From Pusillimonas sp. T7-7 (lineage in GTDB: Bacteria; Pseudomonadota; Gammaproteobacteria; Burkholderiales; Burkholderiaceae_B): a DNA stretch of 64,000 nucleotides. Positions 17,062-27,100 of the stretch are shown one piece after another; the first letter of the stretch is position 1, and every line of letters starts with the position of its first letter. Under the pieces are notes generated by a model. It searched no databases. It worked only from the letters and a program-made list of their open reading frames with translations, and was not told where the DNA came from. The DNA lies in assembly GCF_000209655.1 (NCBI RefSeq), contig NC_015458.1, positions 558,001-622,000 of the forward strand, given 5' to 3'. The translations under genes and the position numbers were made by a program.

Positions 17062-18612
17062 ATGAATCTAGCGCAATGGCTATATTCCCGGGCGCTGGTC
17101 AACCCAGAAGCGCCCGCCTTGTTCACGGGTACGCGGCAGTGCGCCGATTATCGGCAGTTCGCTGTGCAGGCTTCTGCCCTGGGGGCATATTTACAGCAAC
17201 AGTACGGCATAAAAGCGGGTGATCGCATTGCCGTCTATATGGCGAACCGTATCGAATACCTGGTTTTGTTTTATGCCTGCTGGTGGGTTGGGGCGGTTGT
17301 TGTACCCATCAATTACAAGCTTCATCCCAAAGAGGCCGCCTGGATCGCTCAAAATGCCGAGGCCTCGCTCTTGTTCACAGACAAGGGCAACATCTTTTCA
17401 GCGGGTGAGCTTCCTGACGGCTGTTCCGAAGCCGGGGTCGACACCGAGGTCTTGCAAGTATGCAAGGCCGATGCGGCAGGCCTGCAGTCACCGCTTGTGC
17501 TCGATCCGCATGCGTTGGCCTGGCTTTTTTATACATCCGGTACAACCGGACGGCCCAAAGGGGTCATGCTCACGCATGAAAACCTGATGGCCATGTCCAT
17601 GTGTTATCCGCTAGATGTAGACGATGTCAGCCCTGATGATGCCAGCTTCTATGCAGCCCCCATGTCTCATGGCGCAGGCTTGTACAACCTGGTTTTTGTG
17701 CGTATCGGCGCACGCCATGTCGTGCCTGAGTCCCGTGGCTTTGACGGGGCCGAGATCCTCGATCTGGCCAAAAAGCTGGATAAGCTGACCATGTTCGCGG
17801 CGCCCACCATGGTCAAGCGTCTGGTTGCCGAAGCCAGAAAAAGCGGCTCGCAAGGCGAAGGCATCAAGTCTATTATTTTTGGCGGCGGGCCCATGTATAG
17901 CGCCGACCTTATCGAAGCGCTCGATGTATTGGGGCCCAAATTCGTTCAAATCTATGGCCAGGGCGAAAGCCCCATGACCATTTCATCGGTCCCGCGCGCA
18001 ATCATCAACGATCGAGCGCACCCCGATTGGTCCATGCGCCTGGGTTCGGCGGGTTTTGCGCAATCATGCATTGAACTTCGGGTCGTCGACGCCGATATGA
18101 ACGATGTTCCAGTTGGCGTTTGTGGCGAAGTCATTGCGCGTGGGCCTGCTGTCACACAGGGTTATTGGCGCAACCCCCAGGCCACTGCTGAAACAATAGT
18201 AGACGGGTGGCTGCATACCGGCGATATCGGTCACCTTAGCGCCGACGGCTTTCTTACGCTTACTGACCGCTCCAAGGACGTCATTATTTCGGGCGGTACC
18301 AATATTTACCCCCGCGAGGTCGAAGAGGTGCTGGCCCGTCATCCCAAGGTGTTCGAGGTTGCCGTTGTGGGCGCACCGCATGCCGAATGGGGCGAAGAGG
18401 TCGTTGCCTTCATTGTCAGCAACGATGGGCAGAAAATAGACGCAGCCGAGCTGGACGCTTGGTGCAAATCGGAAATGGCTTCATTCAAAAAACCCAAGCG
18501 CTATGTGTTTCGAGCCGAAATGCCCAAAAACAGTTACGGGAAAATTCCTAAAACAGGTCTTCGTGAAGAGGCAAAGGCTCTGGCAGGCGGTGTATCAACG
18601 TCTGCTGAATAA
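17062..18612 (+). CDS. AMP-dependent acyl-CoA synthetase/ligase
   Basis: This 516-residue member of the ANL superfamily activates a carboxylic acid to its acyl-CoA via an acyl-adenylate. The AMP/ATP-binding loop reads YTSGTTGRPKGVMLTH (about residues 157-172); the later motifs YGQGESPMT, WLHTGDIGHL, DRSKDVIISGG and a C-terminal lysine in NSYGKIPKTGL are all present, so it should be active. The true acid is not readable; long- or medium-chain or aromatic acids are possible. It is probably translated with the thiolase, whose TGA ends one base earlier. It precedes a TRAP uptake system for organic acids, consistent with import followed by activation. Confidence 0.88.
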   Translation: MNLAQWLYSRALVNPEAPALFTGTRQCADYRQFAVQASALGAYLQQQYGIKAGDRIAVYMANRIEYLVLFYACWWVGAVVVPINYKLHPKEAAWIAQNAEASLLFTDKGNIFSAGELPDGCSEAGVDTEVLQVCKADAAGLQSPLVLDPHALAWLFYTSGTTGRPKGVMLTHENLMAMSMCYPLDVDDVSPDDASFYAAPMSHGAGLYNLVFVRIGARHVVPESRGFDGAEILDLAKKLDKLTMFAAPTMVKRLVAEARKSGSQGEGIKSIIFGGGPMYSADLIEALDVLGPKFVQIYGQGESPMTISSVPRAIINDRAHPDWSMRLGSAGFAQSCIELRVVDADMNDVPVGVCGEVIARGPAVTQGYWRNPQATAETIVDGWLHTGDIGHLSADGFLTLTDRSKDVIISGGTNIYPREVEEVLARHPKVFEVAVVGAPHAEWGEEVVAFIVSNDGQKIDAAELDAWCKSEMASFKKPKRYVFRAEMPKNSYGKIPKTGLREEAKALAGGVSTSAE

Positions 18613-18693
18613 GCAGTCCCGTCTGGCGCTCTGTCTGCTTGGTTCTTAAGCAAACAGCGCGTCAGCTTTATATAAAAACCCCAGGAGGATTCC

Positions 18694-19785
18694 ATGCAAC
18701 GACGTAATTTTCTCAAAACCGCCGGCGCATTTGCCGGTGCGGGCGCCTTAGGTGGCTTGCCGTTCAGCGCGCTGGCCCAGAAAAAGATTTCATTCAAATT
18801 CGACAGCTATATCTCGGAAACGGCCGGCCCTTCGGGTCTTGACCAGTGGTTTCTGACCGAGCTTGAGAAACGTTCAGGCGGCCGCGTCAATGTTCGACGG
18901 TACTGGGCGGGTTCACTGAACAAAGTTGGCGAGCATCTTTCCGCCGTGCGCGACAATACCTCTGAAATGTCGCTGATTTCTCCGGGATACTACCAGGCTG
19001 ACTTGCCTGTTACACGCGGTCTGGAGTGGTACTACCGCATGGAGCGTGCTGATGCCTTGATGCTGGTGTGTCGCGATGTGTATCAAGAGTTTCAGCCTTT
19101 GCGGGACGAATGGGAAAAGCGTCATAAGTCCAAAGTCATGTATTGGACGAACTGGAACTATGCGCCTTTGATTACCCGCACGCCCATCAATTCGATTGAA
19201 GACTTCAAAGGCAAGCGCATTCGTGGCTATGGCGTTGCCACCGACGTGATCGAAGCCTTGGGCGGCACGGCTGTACCCATGGCCGCACCAGAGGTGTATA
19301 CGGCCCTTGAGCGTGGCGTGCTCGATGGTGTATATGGTTTTGATTTCATTACAGCAATAGCCTACAACCTGCATGAAATCGCACCGCACTTCACTGACAT
19401 TGGCGATGGCCCCCACGCACCGGCGGCAACGATCATGAATCTTGATTACTGGAATTCCTTGCCTGAAGACATCCAGAAAATCTGCAATGAAATCGTTGAC
19501 GAAATTTATGCCGGCCAGTATTCCGTCATCTACGACCAGGGCAACCGAAAGTACGTAGAGCGTGCCAAAGCCGAGGGCGTCAAGTTCAATATTTGGTCTG
19601 ATGACTTGAAGCAGACCACCAAAAAGGCAGTTCAACCTGCCCAGGTCAATAAATGGATTGAAACAGTGGCCAAGCCTGCTGGCATAGATGGCGAGCAAAT
19701 GCAGAAACTGGTTGATGCTGCCATAGCCAAACATGGGCCTGCCGGCAAGCTTTTGCGTCCAGAAGAAATCGCGCTCAAGGCTTAA
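18694..19785 (+). CDS. TRAP transporter substrate-binding protein (DctP family)
   Basis: This 363-residue periplasmic protein captures an organic anion for the TRAP permease. Its start MQRRNFLKTAGAFAGAGALG is a twin-arginine-type signal (RRNFLK), suggesting Tat export of a folded protein. The family body includes GRVNVRRYWAGSLN, DFKGKRIRGYG with the arginine that usually grips the substrate carboxylate, and LDGVYGFDFITA. A ribosome site (AGGAGG at 18683-18688) precedes the ATG. It is followed by the two membrane subunits. The substrate class, a carboxylate, is inferred. Confidence 0.9.
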   Translation: MQRRNFLKTAGAFAGAGALGGLPFSALAQKKISFKFDSYISETAGPSGLDQWFLTELEKRSGGRVNVRRYWAGSLNKVGEHLSAVRDNTSEMSLISPGYYQADLPVTRGLEWYYRMERADALMLVCRDVYQEFQPLRDEWEKRHKSKVMYWTNWNYAPLITRTPINSIEDFKGKRIRGYGVATDVIEALGGTAVPMAAPEVYTALERGVLDGVYGFDFITAIAYNLHEIAPHFTDIGDGPHAPAATIMNLDYWNSLPEDIQKICNEIVDEIYAGQYSVIYDQGNRKYVERAKAEGVKFNIWSDDLKQTTKKAVQPAQVNKWIETVAKPAGIDGEQMQKLVDAAIAKHGPAGKLLRPEEIALKA

Positions 19786-19877
19786 GCGATCTGCCTGGCT
19801 CATGATCCGTACTGCGTTTGCATTGGCTGGCGCAGTGCGGATCGAGCGGGCTTCCAATACTTGGTGTAGGAGTACAC

Positions 19878-20405
19878 ATGAAGCACCTCGATACCGCATT
19901 CAGTAAGCTTTCCAATGTTTTCGGGCTGATCGCCTTATTGTGTCTGGTTTTTCTTATGTTGGGGACGACTGTCGATGTGACGGTGCGCGCACTGACTGGC
20001 AGGCCAATTTCAGGTGTATTTGAGATGGCGGAAACCAGCATGGTTTTGCTTGTATTCATGGGCTTGGGCTGGACCAAACTCGATAACGCTCACATTCGCG
20101 TGAATATGCTTCTTGAAAAAGTACCGCATTCGGTACGCGTTGTGCTGGAAGCCATAGCCTGGAGCATGGCTGCGCTCATGCTGCTGTTGCTTGCCATACC
20201 CTCGACCGAGGATGCCATTGCTTCAACGGCGATACGTGAGTTCCGTTGGGGTTATGTGCAGTTTCCGATCTGGTGGGCCAAAATCATTTTGGCGATTGGC
20301 CTGTGGTTTGGCTTCCTGCAAATGGCTTTTGAGGCCTTGCGCATTATCGTCAGCAAAGAGGTTCCAGAAGATAAGGCAATCGGCGACGTTGGTCAGTTGC
20401 ATTAA
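19878..20405 (+). CDS. TRAP transporter small permease (DctQ family)
   Basis: This 175-residue membrane protein has four hydrophobic helices, the size and layout of DctQ subunits. The segment [20 protein letters not shown] with the following [18 protein letters not shown] is characteristic of the family. The ATG at 19878 follows TAGGAG; an upstream ATG at 19818 is not supported by a ribosome site. It stabilises and works with the large permease that starts 78 bases later. Confidence 0.9.
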   Translation: MKHLDTAFSKLSNVFGLIALLCLVFLMLGTTVDVTVRALTGRPISGVFEMAETSMVLLVFMGLGWTKLDNAHIRVNMLLEKVPHSVRVVLEAIAWSMAALMLLLLAIPSTEDAIASTAIREFRWGYVQFPIWWAKIILAIGLWFGFLQMAFEALRIIVSKEVPEDKAIGDVGQLH

Positions 20406-20483
20406 GGCTCTGCAGTGCAACTACCGGTATGCACGAATATAAGTCTGCCCGTGTTCTGATGCAGACACCCTAACGAGACAAAC

Positions 20484-21800
20484 ATGGACTACACAACAGC
20501 CACCATCGTGGCAACAAGCTTGATTTTCGTGCTGATGGTCATCGGTACGCCGGTATTTGCCGCCCTGGGTCTTGCAGGCGTGGCGGGTATCGTCATGATC
20601 GAGAACCTCGATTTCGTACTGAATCGCCTGAAGTCGTTTTCCTACCATCAGTCGGCTTCTTATTTGCTCACTGTGGTCCCGCTGTTTATCTTGATGGGGG
20701 CGTTTGCGCATCACGCGGGGGTAGGGCAAAGGCTATTTGGCGTAGCTCGCAAATGGGTAGGGCATTGGCCGGGCGGGTTGGCCATGGCCAGTGTATTGAC
20801 CAGTGCAGGTTTCGCCGCGACCTCCGGTTCCAGTGTGGCAACGGCGGCCACCGTGGGCTCGGTTGCCATCCCTGAAATGAAAAAAGCGGGGTATGACTCT
20901 CGGCTGTCGGCGGGGGCTGTTGCGGCCGGCGGTGTGCTGGGTGTCTTGATTCCGCCCAGCGTATTGCTGATTTTCTATGCGGCTCTCACTGAGGTATCTG
21001 CCGGCAAGATGCTGGTGGCAGGTGTGATTCCCGGTCTTTTGACCACCTTGGTGTTCATGGCGGGTATCTGGGTCGTTAGCGTTCGGCTGGAGCACAAGCA
21101 GGATCCTGTGGCCAAAACACCTTGGGGCGAGCGTTTTCGTTCTTTGGGTGGTGCCTGGCAGGTATTCGTGCTGTTTTTTGTGGTGCTGGGCGGTATTTAT
21201 TTGGGGTTCGTGACTCCTACCGAGGCGGGGGCCATCGGGGCTTTTGTTGCTTTCCTGATGCTTTGCTTTTCGCGTACAGCGCGGCCCAAGCTGGGTCGCA
21301 GCATATATGAAAGTTTTCGCTCTTCCGCCACCACCACGGTCATGATCATGATGACGATAGTCGGTGCCGGAATATTCAGCTATTTCCTGAGCCTGGCGCA
21401 GATTCCACAAGCCATTGCCAGTGCGGTGGTCGAGGCGCCGCTGCATCCTTTGCTTATTGTCGGCTTGCTGCTGCTCATCTATTTCCCGCTTGGGATGTTT
21501 CTGGATGCGTTTTCGATGCTGGTGATCACGCTGCCCATCATGTTTCCTACCGTGGTGTCGCTGGGTTTTGATCCCATCTGGTTCGGCATTCTTGCGGTAA
21601 AAATGTGCGAGATCGGCCTGATCACCCCGCCAGTGGGCTTGAACGTGTATGTGATTGCCGGTATTGATCGCAGCACGCCTTTATCGCAGATTTTTCGTGG
21701 CGCCTGGTGGTTCGTGATCATGGAAATCATCACTACGCTTATCTTGTTTTTCTTCCCGATTATCGTTACATGGCTACCCGAAAACATGCTGGGTAAATAG
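20484..21800 (+). CDS. TRAP transporter large permease (DctM family)
   Basis: This 438-residue protein is the channel-forming subunit of the TRAP system, which uses a sodium or proton gradient rather than ATP. About twelve hydrophobic helices are visible. Diagnostic segments include SGSSVATAATVGSVAIPEM, GVLIPPSVLLIFYA, and GLITPPVGLNVYVIAGI near the end. Length is normal. It lies between the small permease and an SDR gene, all closely spaced on one strand. Confidence 0.93.
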   Translation: MDYTTATIVATSLIFVLMVIGTPVFAALGLAGVAGIVMIENLDFVLNRLKSFSYHQSASYLLTVVPLFILMGAFAHHAGVGQRLFGVARKWVGHWPGGLAMASVLTSAGFAATSGSSVATAATVGSVAIPEMKKAGYDSRLSAGAVAAGGVLGVLIPPSVLLIFYAALTEVSAGKMLVAGVIPGLLTTLVFMAGIWVVSVRLEHKQDPVAKTPWGERFRSLGGAWQVFVLFFVVLGGIYLGFVTPTEAGAIGAFVAFLMLCFSRTARPKLGRSIYESFRSSATTTVMIMMTIVGAGIFSYFLSLAQIPQAIASAVVEAPLHPLLIVGLLLLIYFPLGMFLDAFSMLVITLPIMFPTVVSLGFDPIWFGILAVKMCEIGLITPPVGLNVYVIAGIDRSTPLSQIFRGAWWFVIMEIITTLILFFFPIIVTWLPENMLGK

Positions 21801-21825
21801 GCATTCACAACGCAAAGGAATACAT

Positions 21826-22632
21826 ATGGGAAATCGCTTGCAGGGTAAAGTGGCTGTTGTCATGGGGGCCGGCTCTATTGGCTCGGGCTGGGGCAATGGC
21901 AAGGCAACCGCGGTTGTATTTGCTCGTGAAGGCGCTCAAGTCGTCTGCGTTGATGTGAATGAATCGGCCGCCAATGAAACGGCCGATATCATCAACAGCG
22001 AAGGTTTCGAGGCCGTGGCCCTGCGCGCCGATGTCACCAAATCCGATCACATCAAGGCTGTCGTGGACGCCACGCTGGCCAAGTACGGCCGCATCGATGT
22101 TCTGGACAATAACGTAGGCATTGTCAGCACTGGCGGCGTGGTCGAAACGACGGAAGCGGAATGGGATCGCGTCTTCGATATCAATCTGAAAAGCTGCTTC
22201 CTGGCCATGAAGCATGTGATCCCCGTCATGCAAAAGCAAGGTGGTGGTTCCATCATCAATATTTCTTCCATAGCGTCGATCCGCGACAGCGGGGTGGCTT
22301 ACGTCACGTATTCCGCCAGCAAGGCCGCCATGAATCACATGACCCGCACGACGGCCGCACAGTATGCACCCGATAAGATTCGTGTGAATGCGGTGCTGCC
22401 AGGCTTGATGAAAACGCCCATGGTCGAGCGTAGTGCGGGCATGGCCGCCGAATATGCCGGTGGCGATATCGATGCCATGTGGCGCAAGCGGGACAGCCAG
22501 GTTCCCATGGGCCACATGGGCGAAGCCTGGGATGTGGCCTATGCCGCCTTGTTTCTGGCTTCCGATGAGTCCCGCTATATAACCGGTATCGAGTTATTGG
22601 TTGATGGCGGGATTGCCCTGAAGTTCGCCTGA
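21826..22632 (+). CDS. SDR family oxidoreductase in the TRAP/thiolase cluster
   Basis: This 268-residue short-chain dehydrogenase has a cofactor motif GAGSIGSGWGNG in place of the usual TGxxxGIG, the acidic residue of DVNES that favours NAD(H), the NNVG motif, the catalytic serine in INISSIAS, and YSASK. The C-terminal GIELLVDGGIALKFA end is typical. It starts 26 bases after the large TRAP permease (ribosome site AAAGGA), so it belongs to the island and probably oxidises a hydroxyacyl or cyclic alcohol intermediate before the thiolase step; that role is inferred. Confidence 0.85.
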   Translation: MGNRLQGKVAVVMGAGSIGSGWGNGKATAVVFAREGAQVVCVDVNESAANETADIINSEGFEAVALRADVTKSDHIKAVVDATLAKYGRIDVLDNNVGIVSTGGVVETTEAEWDRVFDINLKSCFLAMKHVIPVMQKQGGGSIINISSIASIRDSGVAYVTYSASKAAMNHMTRTTAAQYAPDKIRVNAVLPGLMKTPMVERSAGMAAEYAGGDIDAMWRKRDSQVPMGHMGEAWDVAYAALFLASDESRYITGIELLVDGGIALKFA

Positions 22633-22682
22633 TGGCTGCAGCGGCAGTTGCAGCTGCGGCCGAGTCAAAGCCGGCTTGAGCC

Positions 22683-24041
22683 CTATAGTTTCTTGATGAA
22701 CACTAGGCTGTTGCGCGAGCGGTTGTAATGCGCCTGGCGCTCTTTGGGCAGATCAGAAATTCCACCCTGAACAAAGCCGCGCTTCATGAACCAATGCGAG
22801 GTGCGGGTGGTCAGCACGAACAGGCGCCTGGCCCCCATGGAGCGTGCGCGGTGTTCGGCATGACGCAGCAACATATCGCCTTCGCCGGTGCCCTGCCATT
22901 CCTGGTGCACAATCAGGCAGGCCATTTCAGCCATATTTTCAGACAGATAGGGAATAATGGCCACGCAGCCGTAGATCACGCCATCGTGTTCCAGTACGGT
23001 GAATTTTTCCACGTCGCGTTCAATCACGGAGCGGCCGCGGGGCACCAGGGTGCCGTCGGCTTCCAGCGGTTCGATCAGTTGTACGATGGCGCCCACGTCG
23101 TCGACTGAGGCAGGGCGCAGATCGTCCAGCGTGTCTTCCACCACCATGGTGCCCACGCCATCGTGTGTGAAAATTTCCAGCAGTACGCTGCCGTCCAGCG
23201 TATAAGGCACCAAGTGGGCGCGGGCGACACCGCGTTTGACCGCACGTGAGGCATGTGTCAGGAAAAAAGCAGTGTCCTCGTCCAGATGTCCCTCGGCCAG
23301 CAGCTTGTCGGCGTCTTCGCGGGCGAGTTCGGTATCGACCGAGCCGTCTTCATCGCGCACGGTGCGATTTTGGGTCAGGAAGATGAGTTTTTCGGCGCGC
23401 AGGGCTATGGCGGCACTGGTGGCCAGGTCTTCCATGGCCAAGTTGAACGCTTCGCCTGTGGGTGAAAAGCCCAGGGGCGACAACAGCACGATGGCGCCTT
23501 GGTTGATGACGCTTTTCATGGCGTCGGTATCCAGTTTCCGGACGGCGCCGGCATGTTTGTAGTCGACGCCATCGATGACGCCGACAGGGCGGGCTGTAAC
23601 GAAATTGCCTGAAATGACACGTACCTGGGCGTGCGACATGGGCGTGTTGGGCAAGCCTTGGCTGAATGCCGCCTCGATATCCAGCCGAATTTCGCCTGCC
23701 GCTTCTTTGGCACACTCCAGCGCTTCGGCCCCCGTGGGTTCGGTGCCGCGTCCAAACTGAATCTGGTAACCTTTCAGTTTGAGCTGTTCATTGACCTGAG
23801 GGCGCGAGCCGTGCACCAGAATCAGCTTGACGCCCAGCGCCGACAGCAGCGATAGATCTTGTATCAGGGTGTTCAAGGCGCCGTCGCTGACCAGCTCGCC
23901 GCCAAAGGCCACTACAAATGTTTTGCCTCGAAAGTCGTGCACGTAAGGCGCCACCTCGCGAAACCATCGCACAAACTGGGCCGGGGCAAATTCTGGGGCG
24001 TCTTGTGCGGATAGCGTGGTGTCGGTTTCGATAGTGCTCAT
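22683..24041 (-). CDS. argA: Amino-acid N-acetyltransferase (N-acetylglutamate synthase)
   Basis: ArgA makes N-acetylglutamate, the first step of arginine synthesis. The 452-residue protein has an N-terminal amino-acid-kinase-like domain (FRGKTFVVAFGGELV near residue 35; VKLILVHGSRPQVNEQL) that binds arginine for feedback control, and a C-terminal GNAT domain with the acetyl-CoA loop HQEWQGTGEGDMLL. The ATG at 24041 is preferred over an upstream in-frame start at 24104 that is close to hrpA on the other strand. It is divergent from hrpA, with about 80 bases between starts. Confidence 0.95.
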   Translation of the reverse strand: MSTIETDTTLSAQDAPEFAPAQFVRWFREVAPYVHDFRGKTFVVAFGGELVSDGALNTLIQDLSLLSALGVKLILVHGSRPQVNEQLKLKGYQIQFGRGTEPTGAEALECAKEAAGEIRLDIEAAFSQGLPNTPMSHAQVRVISGNFVTARPVGVIDGVDYKHAGAVRKLDTDAMKSVINQGAIVLLSPLGFSPTGEAFNLAMEDLATSAAIALRAEKLIFLTQNRTVRDEDGSVDTELAREDADKLLAEGHLDEDTAFFLTHASRAVKRGVARAHLVPYTLDGSVLLEIFTHDGVGTMVVEDTLDDLRPASVDDVGAIVQLIEPLEADGTLVPRGRSVIERDVEKFTVLEHDGVIYGCVAIIPYLSENMAEMACLIVHQEWQGTGEGDMLLRHAEHRARSMGARRLFVLTTRTSHWFMKRGFVQGGISDLPKERQAHYNRSRNSLVFIKKL

Positions 24042-24120
24042 GTCGTCGTTCAAAGTCTCGGCAAAAAGGTTGCGTCCAGCCAAAATTATAATGATGCACA
24101 GCACATACTAAAGAAGTTTC

Positions 24121-27100
24121 ATGCAAGCGCCAGTTAATTTGTCGGAAAACACACACACCAGCAACACCGCGGATGGCCATAAGGGCCGGCAAAATAGCGG
24201 CCAGCGCAGGCCGGCGTCCCGGCCCGACAGGCCTTTGCCGCCGCTGCACTATCCTGAGGACTTGCCGGTCAGCTCGCGACGCGCCGATATTGCCAAGGCC
24301 ATACAGGACCATCAGGTGGTCATTGTTTGCGGTGAAACCGGCTCGGGAAAAACGACGCAGTTGCCGAAAATCTGCCTTGAGCTTGGGCGTGGCCGCCAGA
24401 AGATGATAGGGCACACACAGCCGCGGCGGCTGGCCGCCACGTCGGTGGCCAAGCGTATTGCCCAGGAATTGGGTACTGAACTCGGTGACTGGGTGGGCTA
24501 CCAGATTCGTTTCAATGACCGTACCGGGCCCAATGCCGCCGTCAAGCTGATGACAGATGGCATTTTGCTGGCCGAGTCGCAACGCGACCCGCTGCTGCGC
24601 CGATACGACACGATTATTATCGATGAAGCCCATGAGCGCAGTCTGAATATTGATTTTCTGCTGGGCTTTCTTTTGCAGCTATTGCCCAAGCGCCGCGACT
24701 TGAAGCTCATCATCACCTCGGCCACCATAGACGCCAACCGCTTTGCCCAGCATTTTGCGCAGCACGGTCGGCCGGCACCTGTTATCGAGGTGTCCGGACG
24801 TTTGTATCCCGTCGATATTCTGTACCGGCCCGTGCTGCGGGAAGGCGCTGGGCCGGGTGAAGAGGCGGGTGCCCGTCGCCAGACAGCTGACGAAGAGCGT
24901 GACTTGATCGATGCGGTGGTGGATGGCGTGGCGGAATGCGCCCGGCATGGTCCGGGCGATGTGCTGGTTTTTCTGCCCGGCGAGCGTGAAATACGCGAAA
25001 CCGTCGAGGCCTTGCGCAAGAGCCATCCTCCCGCTACTGAAGTGCTGCCTTTGTATGCCCGCCTGTCCCAGGCTGAACAAGAGCGCATTTTCCGACCGCA
25101 GGGCAATGCGCGGCGCATAGTGCTTGCCACCAATGTGGCCGAAACGTCCTTGACTGTGCCAGGCATACGTTATGTGGTCGACAGCGGTCTGGCACGTGTC
25201 AAGCGCTATTCCTGGCGCAACAAGGTTGAGCAGCTGCGTATCGAGGCCATCAGCCAGGCATCGGCCAATCAGCGGGCAGGGCGTTGCGGCCGCATCGGGC
25301 CGGGCGTGTGTGTACGTCTTTACGACGAAGCTGATTTTAAGCAGCGAGCGCCTTTTACCGATCCGGAAGTGCTGCGCTCTTCGCTGGCTTCGGTGATACT
25401 GCGCATGAAGGCGCTGAAGCTGGACGATATAGAAACCTTTCCTTTTGTTGACCGTCCGCCAGGGCGGGCGGTGGCCGATGGCTATCATTTGCTGCAGGAG
25501 CTGGGCGCCATCGACGAGCAAAACCAGTTGACCGACGTGGGACAGACGCTGTCGCGCCTGCCGGTTGATCCACGCCTGGCGCGCATGATACTGGCTGCGA
25601 AAGATCTACAATGTTTAAACGAAATACTGATTATCGCTTCGGCCTTGTCGGTACAAGACCCGCGTGACCGACCCATGCAGGAGCGTGAGGCTTCCGAGGC
25701 GGCCCATGCCAAGTTCGGCGACGACAAATCCGAGTTTATCTCTTACCTGAAATTGTGGCGCTGGTATGGCGAGCAAGTCGAGCACAAGGCATCGCAGCGC
25801 AAGCTGGTGGCCCTGTTGCGCCAAAACTTCCTGTCGCCTTTGCGGCTGCGTGAATGGCGTGATGTGCATAGCCAACTGGCCGCGCTGGTGGGAGAGCAAG
25901 GCTGGCGCCTGAACACGCTGGATGCCACCTACGAGCAGACTCATATGGCCTTGCTGGCTGGCCTGCTGGGCAATATAGGTCTTAAAAGCGAGGATACAAA
26001 CGTTTACCAGGGCGCGCGCGACATACGCTTCCATATACATCCCGGTTCCCGCCTCGTGAAGAAAGCGGGCCGATGGCTGGTTGCGGCCGAACTCGTGGAA
26101 ACCACCCGTTTGTATGCACGCTGTGTGGCGCGCATAGACCCTGCCTGGCTGGAAAAAGCCGGTTCGCACTTGATACGTCGCAGCTGGTCTGATCCCCGGT
26201 GGGAGAAAAAAGCAGGGCAAGTCGTGGCCAACGAGCGGGCTACGTTGTATGGTTTGCCCGTTTACACCGGCAGGCGGGTGCATTTTGGCAAGATTGATCC
26301 GGTCCAGGCACGGGAACTGTTCATCAGGCAGGCGCTGGTACCCGGCGAGCTCGATACGCCCTTGCCTTTTTTGAAGCATAACCGGCAGCTTATTGCCTCT
26401 ATTGAAAAGCTGGAGCATCAGACCAGACGACCTGACATTCTGGTGGATGATGCACTGATCTACGCGTTTTATGAGCAGCACATCCCCGCTGACATCTGCC
26501 AGACGGCGACCCTGGAAAAATGGCATAAAAGCCTGAGCAAAGAACAGGCCCGAACCTTGCTGCTGACACGCGATGCGCTGATGCGTCACGATGCGGCCGG
26601 TATAACGACCGATGTGTTTCCCAAGTCGGTAGACTGGCAGGGCGTGACGATGGCGCTCGACTATCATTTTGAGCCTGGTTCCGTACGCGATGGGGTCACG
26701 CTGACCGTCCCCTTGTTTGCGCTGAACCAGATCGATCCCTTGCGCTGTGAGTGGCTGGTGCCAGGCATGCTCAAGGAAAAAACACATTTGCTATTGAAGT
26801 CTTTGCCGCAAAAAATGCGTCGCCATTGTGTGCCCTTGCCAGACTATGCCGCCGGTTTTGTCGATCGCTGGTTTGAGCGTGCGGCGCATCCCGACCGGGG
26901 TTTGCTGGAGGCCATTGGCGCCGACATGTGGGAACAGGTCAAGGTCAGGCCATTGCGTAGTGATTTCAAGCCCGAGAACCTTCCTGCCCACCTGTTCATG
27001 AACTTCAAGGTGGTTGACGAGCATGGGCGCATGCTGTCGGGCGGCCGCAACCTGGATCAGCTCAAGGCCGAGCACGGCCGGCAGGCTCAGGCTTCGTTCC

